A stretch of DNA of 64,000 bases from Gloeophyllum trabeum ATCC 11539 (taxonomy: Eukaryota; Basidiomycota; Agaricomycetes; Gloeophyllales; Gloeophyllaceae), in NCBI RefSeq assembly GCF_000344685.1, contig NW_006920413.1, positions 1,057,717 through 1,121,716 on the forward strand, read 5' to 3'. Below the pieces are notes generated by a model. It was given only the letters and a program-made list of their open reading frames with translations. It was not told where the DNA came from and searched no databases. The position numbers and the translations under genes are program-made. This document shows, one piece after another, positions 45,942-56,851 of the stretch. How positions within the stretch are numbered: the first letter of the stretch is position 1; each line of letters starts with the position of its first letter.

Positions 45942-47272
45942 ATGCCTCCACAACTTCGGATGGATCGCGACATTGCAGGTGGTCTCATGAACTCGGAATT
46001 GTTCTGGTGTAACCTTCAACCTTGACTTCAGCAACGTGGATACACGCTCAGGCCTCGGTTCAGGCAGGATTGGGTACCCTCTTGAGAAGGCACGTCCAAG
46101 TCTTGGGTAGATTGCGAAGACGGTGATGAGCTGTGGGTAAGCACAATCGTGTTTGCTCGGAGACTAACTTATGTATCTGACATTTGCCCGGGGCCATAAG
46201 TACTCTCAGTTGATGGACGCCATTCGCACTTCGGATGGCGCACTCGTTGGCTTGAAGAGAATCTCCAGGCCCACGCACCCCTATGAAGTGGAGATCGGCC
46301 AGTTCCTTCGTTCGGAACCCCTTCTTTCAGACCCTAGAAATCATACCGTGCCCATATACGAGATCCTAGAAGTGCCGGACGACCAGGATTTACTGCTAAT
46401 CGTGATGCCATTGTATCGCAGATATGATTCATCTCGCTTCGATACATTCGGCGAGGTGATCGCTTTCCTGCGGCAAATACTGGAAGTAGGTGAACGCTTT
46501 GCATTAAAGGATACAAGTATTGAACTGCTTCTTCCAGGGGCTTCAATTCATGCATGAAAACCTTGTTGCTCATCGGTTCGTCCCTTTCACCTTTGCCAAT
46601 GACTGTCCTGATCCTAGTATTCGAAAGTGACTGTAACGAGTGCAACATCATGATGGACGCCTCCGGGATGTATCCGCAGTCATTTCACCCCGGGATACCG
46701 AGCAGAAAACCGGATTATAGTGGGTCTGCGAAGCATTACACACGAACGCAGCAGCAGCCAAGTATTACTACATCGACTACATCGACTTCGACATCTCTCG
46801 TCGATACAAACCCGATGAGATGCCCCCCGACGAGGGTATCATAAAAGGCGGAGATAAAACCGTTCCAGAGTTTCGAGGGGATGTGTACTCCGCTAATCCG
46901 TTCCCAACTGACCTATATTTCCTCGGGAACTTGATGAGAGAAGACTTCCTTCAGGTACGCCTGATGGAGTTATATCCATCGCCCGTGGTTTAACGTATTC
47001 AGGTCAAGTTTGGTTTTGAATTCCTCGAACCTCTGGTTGCGAACTTAGTTCAGGACGACCGAGCAAAGCGTTATACGGCAGACGAGGCCCTTGCTAGGTT
47101 CGAGGAGATTGTTAAGAAGCTCTCTTCCTGGAAGCTTAGGTCGCGAGTCGTAAAAAGGAGCGATTCTTCCTTCATTGGGTTCTTTCGAACCATATCCCAT
47201 TGGCGAAGGCGCATCTCCTTCATCGTGCTGCGGGTACCAGCGATACCGATGCCTCAATCACAGCTATCCTAA
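45942..47272 (+). pseudogene. B-type protein kinase, copy 5: pseudogene
   Basis: The five-exon plan is recognisable: 45942-46136, 46201-46485, 46538-46575, 46628-46954 and 47003 to about 47272. Exon 2 (285 nt) and exon 3 (38 nt) keep the family length. Exon 1 has two TGA stops (46023 and 46083), each replacing a conserved TGG of the PWLxxRGY and PSWxGT motifs. Exon 4 is 327 nt, not 319. It carries a 9-bp tandem duplication (TACATCGAC twice, 46769-46786) and lacks one base near 46750-46760, so the frame breaks before the activation loop. DFG reads DFD (46784-46792). An extra T near 47220 shifts the C-terminal tail. Catalytic HRDCNECN survives. No functional protein is expected. Confidence 0.9.
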
Positions 47273-47589
47273 TGAGAACAAGGGGGACGCTTATTGTAAT
47301 TTCGTCGTGAATATCTCTATGCTCTATTGCCCCATAGCATTGCTTGTCGCTAAAAGCTGTCGAGTTATCATTTGTATGCTAGTCAAACTTGAGACCATCG
47401 TCCCATTCTCAAGCAGCTCGTCTCAAGGACAGCACGACTACCTGCAGTGTTTTTGCACCCCCAAAGAGCTCATTTCGCTCCGTTGAAGGATCCCGAGGAT
47501 ATTTGCCATGCTATTCTGGAAGACCCTTGAATAATGGCTCACAAGACCAATTCGAGTACATTCTTCTTAGTGTGCATACCAACTGACGC
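47273..47589. other. Short convergent interval between the kinase pseudogene and the MYND gene
   Basis: 317 bp between two 3' ends. Nothing coding or repeated was seen. Confidence 0.45.
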
Positions 47590-48495
47590 CTACAAAGGCT
47601 CCCAAAACTCGTCGAACCCAGCTCTTCCCTTTCCCTTCTGTTCTTTATAGTAATCTCGGGAGAACACCTGCCAGTAAGCAGTAGTGACAAGAGAACGCAC
47701 TGGAACCCAGCCGTCAGACGTGGGATAGCCGGCACCGTTGATCACCTTCGCGGTAAATTGCCACATCGCCTCGATGGCTTCTCTGGTCAGAGGGCGCCGA
47801 TCGTGCCGTACAATTATGCACTGGAGGAGCAAGCAGTCAGCAGCAGGAAAGATCGTCTGAATTTGGAGAGCGGACGCAACTGTTCCTGGATTTATATCTA
47901 GCCATCTGGAAGCCGTACTCAACATCGTGATCGTGGATAGTGGGGGAGACATATCACGCACGGCAGGGGCGCAATCGCGTTTTCTGGCTCAATCCTTAAG
48001 AATACGGCAGCCTGGTTACCTTGATCACGAGCACGGACTTGCATACCGTTCACCGCAGCGCTGTACAGTATAAGCGGCATGCCAACTGCCACGCTAACGG
48101 GGCATAGCTCCCCTTCACTAAAAACCGGATGATCCGCCTTGATCAGGACGTGCTCAAAAAGCTTGCTTCGATCCTGTCCGTCCCCGCCCGGGACGTCAGC
48201 GGTGCCGTACAGACAACCTCCCTGGTTAGGGAGTATCTTGATCCCCCAGATTTCGTTAGGTTGCGCGGGCCTGCAGATGGGTTTGTGGATTTGCCAATGT
48301 TCTTTCTGACATTCTCGGCCCTGAGAGCATGCAAGAACGTGAGTGTGTCCAGCTATCGATGGACGGCATCTAAGAGTGGAGTGGACTACGTACGCAATAT
48401 CGAGCTGTCGCGCCCTTGCAGCCCGAACATTTGTAGAGCTTCTCTTTGTCGAACCCACATTTGGTGCAGCGCTCTCTCCGCTCGTAAGGAGCCAT
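47590..48495 (-). CDS. MYND-type zinc finger protein
   Basis: Three exons fit in phase: 48495-48394, 48320-47962 and 47917-47590 (262 aa). Residues 10-50 form a complete MYND finger with ligands C10, C13, C23, C26, C34, C38, H46 and C50 (CTKCG, then YKCSGC, YCGRECQKEHW and HKPIC). MYND fingers mediate protein-protein contacts. The remainder, including GWVPVRSLVTTAYWQVFSRD near the C-terminus, has no second domain that I recognise and lacks SET motifs, so it is not evidently a methyltransferase. The finger is split by an intron between YC and GREC, which is common in basidiomycete MYND genes. Confidence 0.85.
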
Positions 48496-49607
48496 CGACA
48501 CTGGGTGGGTGCGTTGTTCGTCAGAGGTAAGGGGGCGGTGGGAGACCTGGCCATGACTGCCGCTTTATATAGATTCCTTAACCCGGCGGTCGTATTGCCA
48601 TGCAAGCTTTTCAAAAGGGTTGCCAGACGATACATCACCTGGTACTGAATACAGTACTGACAGTCCTTCACAGCCTTGAAGGAACCCAGCTACAACCGAA
48701 ATGGTGCATTGTACTATATATGACATCTCTTTGAACGACGCAGACTGGAAGGACAGCACTTCCGGCATGTCAATCCAAATAGATGGCATATAATATAAAT
48801 GTGCAGTGGCCCGCACAGTAGCACAGTGTATTGGGTCAATGTCTTGAAGACGCGAACCTTACTGTCAAGGAGGTAGTGTCTCGTAAGAGCCACCGAATAG
48901 GAAGCCGGCGCCCTAGGAGGGGCTAACGTCCAAGCGAAGATCACATGTAGGAGCAAGGGTTTGAGTAGTATATCAATGAACAGTGAGCAAATGGAGCGTG
49001 AACCAGTGACAAGTGGTGGATGACAAAACATTTGGGTGTATCACCGCTGGCCAGGAGTAACTGTTTGAAGCATCGAACCAGATTTGGGCGGAGGACAGTG
49101 AGCGGCTGCAGCATGCAAATATCTCGAGTCTATCGCAGGAAGATCCGTAATGTCATCGGGTTCTTGCAACCGATCCGATCCCTTGAGTTTCGAGGACTCG
49201 AGTCCAGTCGCTTGGATATCGAGAGCCACGGGATGACAGGCAGTTCTTCATTGCGTTACCTCACCAACAAAAAGGCAAAGGAGGAAGAACGCGAATTAGG
49301 CATGCACATACGTACCCGACCTGGGACAAGATTGGGACCTCCCAAGTTGATGGGTCTACCCGACAGCGATCACGCTCGCATGCATGGCATTTGGAGGGAA
49401 GCACGACCTTTGTGAGCAGCGCTAGCCTACAGCTATGATTCGGTCACACTAATCAGCGAGCTTGAAGGCACGTACCCTCACAATCCCGTCTGCTACTAGT
49501 ATGGCCATGAACAGGTGATGATGCATGGTGCAGACTTGGAGCTGGTGGCGGCACGTCCGTCCAGTGATCAAAGTGCCGCGCGTGAACGCAAGTATATACT
49601 AATAATA
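48496..49607. other. Intergenic region left of the TA-flanked TIR element
   Basis: 1.1 kb of DNA with no recognisable gene. A 131-codon plus-strand frame (49020-49415) has Arg-rich, unpatterned content and no domain. Confidence 0.4.
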
Positions 49608-50481
49608 CTATCATTGGGGGGGGAGTTTGACAATATTTCATTGTTAAGCTCGTATCTCCTTCAAATTCAAACATATTCGGGCGCTGTTTTGACGAGTCGA
49701 TGCGAAATTGCGCGTTCTATCATAATAACAAAACGTCCTTACAGATATCTTGTGTACAGACTATTCCGGCAGCAAAATACTGGTTTCGGCACGATTTCGC
49801 TTACACTGGGGGGAGAGTTTGACAATCAGTAACGGAACTGTCACACCGGCTGCGGCAATCTCCAGACGGCATTCCCTATCGGGAGCACCTGGGCTGAACA
49901 CGCCTGGCCCTTCGGTTGTGCACATACTACAGCAGGGGATGGAAAAATCGTCTGCAGCAGCTCATTTTATTTGTGAGAACATAATTACAGATTGTATAGT
50001 AAGTGCTATCCAAGGAAGCATTGAGTGCAAGACGCACTGGGGTCGTCGGCGCATGCACACGCGAATGCGCATTCAAGCTCCGCTTGAATTCCACAGTCAC
50101 GCCCTGTCTCGATAGAGTGTTTGACAAACACCTACCTGACGTCTAGCAAGGGAATTCCTCCACCTCGTGCATATCGGGCTTGACGAACAGGCAGTTAAGA
50201 ACTGTAAGGATGTATTCTTTATGTTGTTCCAAGGTTTTGGGACACACCGTTCAGGAGATCTCTCCAAATGCATTCCCCAGTACAGGTATATCAGCGTGTT
50301 TTGTGTGTTCACGCACGAAGCGAGGAGAAATAAATTATTCTGAGCTTAGAGACATGAAAAGTAGATGCATGCTCATACGTATGCCAATTGCTGAAGCTGA
50401 ATATGGGATGTGGAAAGAGCTACGAGCGATTTGTCGTTTTGTCAAACCCAATACCCGTGTCAAACTCCCCCCCAATGATAG
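49608..50481. mobile_element. 874-bp TIR element flanked by TA dinucleotides
   Basis: The left end reads CTATCATTGGGGGG followed by GGAGTTTGACA (49608-49632). The right end is its inverted copy TGTCAAACTC followed by CCCCCAATGATAG (50458-50481), giving TIRs of about 25 bp that differ by one G/C in the homopolymer. Each end is preceded by TA, as expected for Tc1/mariner/pogo-type insertion. Partial extra copies of the terminal motif lie inside: GGGGGGAGAGTTTGACAATC near 49810 in direct orientation and TTTGTCAAACCCAAT near 50438 in inverted orientation. No transposase domain is visible. The open frame at 50180-50809 crosses the right end and is not a convincing gene. Confidence 0.8.
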
Positions 50482-50824
50482 TATACCTGCCGAGTCTTTC
50501 TGCGCAATCCCAGCTGCTGCAACTGCAGGACGCTGTACAGAATGCTCGCTGGTTTCAAGACGTCGAGACTCGGCCACGGCTAGTCGATGTACATTGTGGC
50601 CCGCACGAAAGTACGACGCGGTCAGCAGCCCAGTTGATCAGATCGGTCCCAATATCTCGCCTGCCCTTCGCGACCTTCGCTCCTCAGACGGCCGTCTCCC
50701 GGATTTCCTGCATAAGGCCTCCCGCTTCGCGAACATGGTCGTCCAGTCGGTCCCTTCTCAAACGTCCCGACGGTCAGCCAGGTTCCACGCTCCTTTCCTC
50801 CCCACCTAGTCGCAGATCGACTCG

Positions 50825-52241
50825 ATGAAGTCGTTCTCCGCCCTGCTCTCATTTACCGCCGTGCTGCTGGCCCTCTCAGGCGTTGAGGGACACCAGCCCA
50901 TCAAAGCATCCGGCAAGGTTGCGTCGACTTGGTGGGCATCCTGGCACGCGTCGGACTTTCCGGCTTCGAAGCTCAGCTGGAGCAAGTACAACAGGGTGGT
51001 GTACTCTTTCGCGTGAGTTATTTCGCAAATTACGACATGACGGCAATATCTGAGCGCCGCATGGTTTCCCAGAGAGACTACCCCGGATGTCAACAAGTTA
51101 GATCTCGGAGACTCTGGGGACCAGTTGCTCAAAGGCTTGGTATCAGCCGCGCACCAGCATGTCAGTGAGAGTCCTCGTTCTGTATTACTCTGAATGTTCA
51201 CGCATCCCCTCAGAATGTGCAAGCAGCCGTCGCCATCGGCGGCTGGACCGGCTCGCGCTTCTTCTCCTCCGCCGTAGCCACGCCCGCCAACCGCACGGCC
51301 TTCACCAAAACCATCCTCACCCTCGCGCAGACCTACCAACTGGACGGCATCGACTTCGACTGGGAGTCGCCCGTCAACCAGGGCATCGGCTGCAACCTCG
51401 TCTCGCCGCACGACACCGCCAACTTCCTCGCGCTCCTCCGCGAGCTGCGCGCGCACCCCCTCGGCCGCGCGCTCACCATCACCGCTGCCACAGGCATCAA
51501 CCCCTTCGCGGGCCCGGATGGCGACCCCCTCACTGACGTCCGCGCGTTCACGGACGTGCTCGACTACATCGAGGTCATGAACTACGACATCTGGGGCAGC
51601 TGGAGCGACACCGTCGGCCCGAACGCGCCCCTCAACGACACCTGCGCGCCGCCCGCGGACCAGCAAGGCAGCGCCGTCTCCGCCCTCCGCGCCTGGTCTA
51701 CCGCCGGCATGCCTGCACACCAGATCGTCCTGGGCGTCGCGGCTTACGGGCACTCGTTCCGCGTTGCCAAGAAGGACGCCATAGTAAACGGATCGATGGT
51801 TGCATACCCGCCTTTCAACGCCAGCGCCCAGCCGGCAGGCGACAAGTGGGATGATCCTGCCGGGATTGACGAGTGCGGTAACGACGAGGCCGTTGGTGGG
51901 TTGTTCGACTTCTGGGGTCTCATTCAGGCCGGTTTCTTGACTTCAGAGGGCAACCGTGCCCCGGGTATCATCTTTCGTTACGATGATTGCACCAAAACCG
52001 TACGTGCTCGTCTTTCCCCGCTGTCAGAGCACCAAAAGTCTGACTTGGATAACATCACTTGTAGCCCTACGTCTACGATGCAACGTCTGAAATCATGATT
52101 GCGTTCGATAATGCCCCGTCTTTCCGAGAGAAAGGCACGTTCATCCGGTCGGCTGGCCTCAGAGGCTTCTCCATGTGGGAGGCTGGGGGCGACTCGAATG
52201 ATATACTCCTGGACGCGATCCAGAGTGAAAGCCGTTTCTAA
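50825..52241 (+). CDS. Secreted GH18 chitinase
   Basis: Four exons fit in phase: 50825-51012, 51073-51160, 51214-51999 and 52065-52241 (412 aa). A signal peptide is clear (MKSFSALLSFTAVLLALSG, cleavage near GVEG/HQ). The GH18 TIM barrel carries the SxGG-type motif (VAIGGWTGSRFF) and the catalytic motif DGIDFDWE at residues 136-143 with general acid E143. Further blocks are YIEVMNYDIWGSW and GVAAYGHSFRV. The protein would hydrolyse chitin in the cell wall or outside the cell; no carbohydrate-binding module is present. GC content rises sharply in exon 3, as expected for a well-expressed secreted enzyme. It starts 343 bp after the TIR element. Confidence 0.93.
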
Positions 52242-53297
52242 CTTGTAGTACTACTTGACAACTGCCCGAAACATGCTCACTCTTGGCTCACTGGATTGTG
52301 CTAGCCATAATTTTATTTAATCATAATTCATTTATCCAATCGGGCCAAGGACATTCTCTAGACAATACGTACAGGGATCAAGAAGAGAAAACCTAGACAC
52401 GGAATAGGAATATGACAATATATTGGTACAAGCGACAAGCCGATGAATAGAAGACCCGTGTGTTTGAATCGACTAAACCCGACTTGTAACGCGGGGAGCG
52501 AAGCGTGACGCTGATAGGCTTGAGGAGCCGTAGTCGAGAGTTGCTTGAGATGGATGGATGAGGGTTGATGTACCGAAGAGTATGGAGAGAACAAGTAGTG
52601 CATTGGGGAGACCGATAATCCGCGTTGCGGTGTTGATTCCAGTGCGGTGCCGATTCCAGTGTGGTGCGTTCGTCCTGTTGAACAGTTCCGTACCACAAGC
52701 ATCGCCGCTCATGACTTCTTTCTTGGAAGAAAGAAGGGGCCGATATCATACACCTAAAGCCAGACGTGGGCAAGCGCAGCAAAGACCAGACCATGGAAGA
52801 AGTACGGAGAGCAGCCATCAGGGTTTCCTAACCTGAGGAAACAGGCGCCTGTCTTCACTTCTAGATAGCCGGTCGTCGGTGGAAGGGCAGTCCGTGGAGT
52901 GCATGCCGGCGGTAGCAAGCGCGGTTCCTGAGCCAATATATCGAGCTCAGTACAGTCAGGGCGCGAAATAGAATCGCGCAGAGGTCTTGATAGCAGCCAT
53001 GGTTGTTTCCTACCGGAGGAAACGGCGCTTGTCGAAGCCTTGACTGTCGTCCACAGCGGCGAAGAGTCAGATGGCTCTGGAGAGTAGAACAAACTATTCA
53101 TGACAGGAGCCAAGATCGATCATCCCAGTATATTGCCTGAATCGTTGTCGCATGTCTTGATGTGCCCATAGAACGTGGTACGAAGAACGCCTATCCCGAA
53201 AAGGGGTACGATAGTCGACGGGCACCTTGCATGCTAGAAGCGCATGTGCGCATCGTAAACTCCAGAAGTATTGCACTTGAGTACTTGATTGCGGGCT
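52242..53297. other. Intergenic region with an imperfect direct repeat
   Basis: No gene recognised. A segment with GCAGCCAT, GTTTCCTA and GAGGAAAC followed by GCGC and TGTC occurs twice (about 52811-52846 and 52997-53030). Each copy also contains a TTTCCT...AGGAAA hairpin-like palindrome. Confidence 0.45.
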
Positions 53298-54184
53298 TCA
53301 CTTAACGTGGCCCTCCTGCGGTAACATTCTGGAGACAAGGTTAACGCAAGCATCTGAAGATAATAAAGTCACAACGTACGTCTCGCAGTATTCTCTCCAT
53401 CCCTCGTCCCGGTCCTTCAGCATTAGATCATCTATCACGTCCATCGAAAATATATAGAACAATGCTACGATGATTGCGGTCAGCAGAGTATGGCATGCCG
53501 AAAGCGTATACACTCACCAACTCGAACTACGACCATAACCATGAGAAGCCCAATAAGCCAGCCAGCACCCTCAAGGAAACTCATCTCAGTCGCAAGAGCT
53601 GCGAGGTAGATGAAGAGCAGGATGAGTAACCCGAGCTGTTCTTGCTGTCCATCAAGGCCCTCAAATTCGTCCTCTGCAATGGCCTCATCGTCGGCATTGA
53701 TTTCCTCCCCGTTCATGGGCTCCATCGGGCCCTCGGCAGCAGCAACGCTGATGTTGAAAAGCCCCGAGGTCGCCTCAGCGTCCTGAATGCTTGATTCATC
53801 GTAGTAGTACACAAAGTTAGCCGTGCAAACAGCGGGCTCAGTCAAAGAAGAGCGGACGGGCGTGTCGTCCACAGGTAGTTTGGGCTCATATTCATAAAAC
53901 TCGAGAGTAGGGAAGACTTGAGGTACGGAAGCATCCTCGATAGGGTACAAGACACTGTCCATAGGCAAAATAACAGAAGAACTCTTGAGGTCCTTGCTAG
54001 GCCGGCCGATGTTTCCAGCAACGAGGGCGATAGCAGCAGGAGCCCAGATCAAGACGTCCCCAGGACGTCCGTCGATACCAAGGCGAAGGAGGCCGGGCGC
54101 GCGGTGAGGGCGGTGAGCCAGGTTGTTGACGTTGCCCAAGAGCTGGAACGCCAAAGCGATGGCGACCAAAGGCAAGAGGATCAT
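53298..54184 (-). CDS. Integral membrane protein of unknown function
   Basis: Three exons fit in phase: 54184-53518, 53464-53380 and 53328-53298 (260 aa from the ATG at 54184). Hydrophobic helices occur at the N-terminus (MILLPLVAIALAFQLL), near residue 50 (DVLIWAPAAIALVAGNI) and as a cluster at the C-terminus (LGLLILLFIYLAALATEM, GWLIGLLMVMVVVRVALFY). Between them lies an acidic loop of about 140 residues (NADDEAIAEDEFEGLDGQQ). The real start may be upstream: the frame is open across a possible acceptor near 54213 and an exon-like piece with a transmembrane helix lies at 54607-54755. I do not recognise the family. Confidence 0.55.
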
Positions 54185-54606
54185 GGTGCCCAAGAAGGGT
54201 GGCTGCAGATAAGTTCGCTATGGGCAAGGAAGTTGCTCGCAGATGGTGGTAGGGAAGAAAGAGGGAAGAGGGGAGGCTGACGGTTCTTATACGCCCACTG
54301 TTTGGTTCCCGCGGTGGTGGTTCAAGTTGCCAAACAGACCAACTTTGGGCCTATATGTCAATGGTGAAGAGGTGGATACGAAAACGGCAAAGGGCTTTCC
54401 GGTTTTGGACGCTGTCGATCAGCAAGGACCCCGTCACGCGTGGGGACCGCGACCCCAGGACCTGGCGGCTGCCGTCACGTCGAGCCACCAAGACACGGAG
54501 GGAGAACCGCAGCAATTTCTACTACTTACCTGTAATATACCTGAGTGAATTGGTCGAGAACTCAATACAGGCAGTAGATCACATTTATAATTGGACATGA
54601 ACATAC

Positions 54607-54755
54607 CGTGAGTCATGGCCAAATCGCATATCATCTTCGAGGGCCAAGCACCGCCGTCCACGAAGCAATTACACGGATGATATTCGTATGGATCTACAAC
54701 AAGAGTACTCCAAATCGCACTACCCGCGAGGACGGAGATACAGCAGAACAACAGA
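54607..54755 (-). other. Exon-like segment upstream of the membrane protein gene
   Basis: Bounded by AG (minus strand, before 54755) and GT (after 54607), this piece reads as a membrane helix plus a Cys-containing motif (CISVLAGSAIWSTLVVDPYE, then YHPCNCFVDGGAWPSKM). It looks like genuine coding sequence and could be the 5' part of the gene at 53.3-54.2 kb, but about 400 bp without a clear exon lies between. A start codon upstream is not clear because the next gene's 3' end is only 150 bp away. Confidence 0.4.
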
Positions 54756-54903
54756 CTTAAACGAAGGTAGTGTGCTCACCCAACATGCCACACAGCAAAA
54801 GCAAAATAATATACACACAGCCAAGACGCACCGCACCCAACGGAGTCCTAGTCCATACCAAGAATCGTATAGACAAACCAACCCCAGTCCATGGTGTCCG
54901 GGC

Positions 54904-56851
54904 CTATAACACGAACATGCCACCCGCGACAGCACCTAGTAGGGCGAGAACAACTCCAATGGAGCCGACTCTCAACCCTCCGGCACCGTTGCTCCCTGAA
55001 GACCCCGTCCCAGTAGGAATACCCGTGGCGGTCCCCGTTCCAGATAGGGAGATGGCCACAGAAGATGGCGGAGACGACGGTGAGCCTGCATGAGTGTAGG
55101 TGACAGAAGTGGCGGTAGTGGTCGTATAGGTCACAGAAGTCGAATCGGATGACGAGCCGGACGAGGGAGAACGAGTGAGCGAAGACGTAGAGGTACGAGT
55201 ATTAGATGTCACAGGGGACTCCGACGAACCTGAACTGCCACCCGCTGCGCTGCTCAACTCGGCAAAGCCTATACTCGGCGGGTTGGCTCTGAAAACCGAG
55301 TAGACATTTTTCTGGTTGTGCCGGACAGTAAGTACGAATGTAGTCAGCACGGAAACCGGCCGCCCGAGCTGGGCCCTATATCATTAGGACGTACCAGGAA
55401 AGTGTCACCAACGACCCAGCTGGGATTCCCGCTCCCGACGTTAGCTCCCTGCGTCAAGTCGAAAATCCCGCCCAGGCACATGTTATTGCTGATTGCGCCG
55501 AGATTCATATCCGCAGGGGAGATCGGCCACGAGTTACCACCAAACGACATACTGATCTGCACGTTCGTGGAGCATGCTGTGTGGGCATTAGTTGGAGGGT
55601 TCGGACCGAAAGAAAGACAAACGCACGAAAAGCGTAAAACCCGGAATAATCCCCAGACAACGCCTGACTACCGGGCACCGCATTCCAGATCGAGTCCACA
55701 GCATCACTCGGGCCACCGATCAAGGTCGTGCCAGTGTCGATGGCAGCAAGCGCGCTATTCCCTGAAGGTATGCTTACCGACTTGCCCTGAACAGTCACCC
55801 CCGCCACACTAAGCAACCAGAAGCTGGGTTCAACATTACTGGGGAAATCGATAAACTGGACCTCTCCCGTATACAGCGAAGTGTTCGTGCCGCCCAGTGT
55901 GAACTCTCCTCCGTATAACTCTGACGTTTGGGTAGCCTGAGAGTCGTCCAAAAGCCGTCTAAGCCAGAAAGACATGACCGGCTGAGTCAGTTGGTTGGCG
56001 TTCACCAAGGCCTCCCAGAACGGCGTCGCCCCACTGCTGGCGATCGGTGTGAACCCCAAGCCCATGATACCCGCATTCGTGCCGCTCAGCAGACTCTGGC
56101 TCGTCTGGTCAACCACGACGAAGCCCTGATTGCTGATTTGGAATCCCGCCATAGAGACGGTGTCTGTACCGAGCGTGCCCGCGACCTCGCCCGATCCATA
56201 TTTGATAGTAAGCGATTGCGCTTGTCCGGCAGAGTTGGTGGATGCTTTGAAGGAAGAGGATCTCGAGGTGGAGAATTCAGGGGTATCGGATGAGCATGTT
56301 TGACAGGAAGTGCTCGCAACCCATAGGTCGGCTGATCCTGTGTCGAGGATTACATTGAATTGTTGGGCTCTGAAACACGCGTGAGAAAGTCATATACGAG
56401 AAAGCGAATTCAGCGGCGGCATTGGGTGCAAAGAGAAGATCCAATCTCGAGCCGCGACAACGCGGTACAAATACAAGTGGGAAGTCATAAGAGAAAGCGA
56501 GTACTCACGGGGTGCCTATACTGATGCTCCCTAAGTAGCTTTGATCTTGGCCCTGAGTATACCTTCAGCCATAGTCCACCAAGTCCCTCGGTGTGCAAGA
56601 CTCACCTGATCAATGATCGGCTCCTCTGCGGTATTCGCTCTCTTCCTTCTTGTCGAGGCCGTGTTCGTGTAGCCATACCTTGCTCTGACATGGTCGGCCG
56701 CCGCAGCAAAATGATCCAAAGGATTCCCGCGCCGCGCGAGTTTCGATGACCGCCGCGACAAAGGAATGCGGACGACGCCTTCCGGCGCTGGAGCGGCGTT
56801 GGCAAAGGGGAACGCGGCGAGAGTGAGGAGAAGCACAGAGGGGGGCAGCAT
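54904..56851 (-). CDS. GPI-anchored pepsin-type aspartic protease (A1 family)
   Basis: Five exons fit in phase: 56851-56606, 56552-56509, 56369-55627, 55576-55395 and 55311-54904 (540 aa). A signal peptide (PPSVLLLTLAAFPFANA) and a propeptide with dibasic sites (RRSSKLARR, STRRKR) precede the mature enzyme. The two catalytic aspartates are D106 in VILDTGSADLW and D308 in AAIDTGTTL, and the flap tyrosine lies in IKYGSGEVAGT. After the catalytic domain comes a Ser/Thr-rich stalk (TSNTRTSTSSLTRSPSSGS) and a hydrophobic end (GVVLALLGAVAGGMFVL) that fits a GPI-attachment signal, so a yapsin-like, cell-surface enzyme is likely. The intron between exons 2 and 3 (139 bp) is unusually long for this window. 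Confidence 0.9.

Noticed and set aside
45942..46136. RIP-type mutation as the cause of the two TGA stops in the kinase pseudogene
   Set aside because: Both changes are G to A, but the affected C on the other strand is in a CpC context, not CpA or CpG. Two changes are too few to claim RIP.
50180..50809. 209-codon plus-strand frame before the chitinase
   Set aside because: It begins inside the TIR element, crosses its right end, lacks an ATG at the listed start and has no domain-like pattern.
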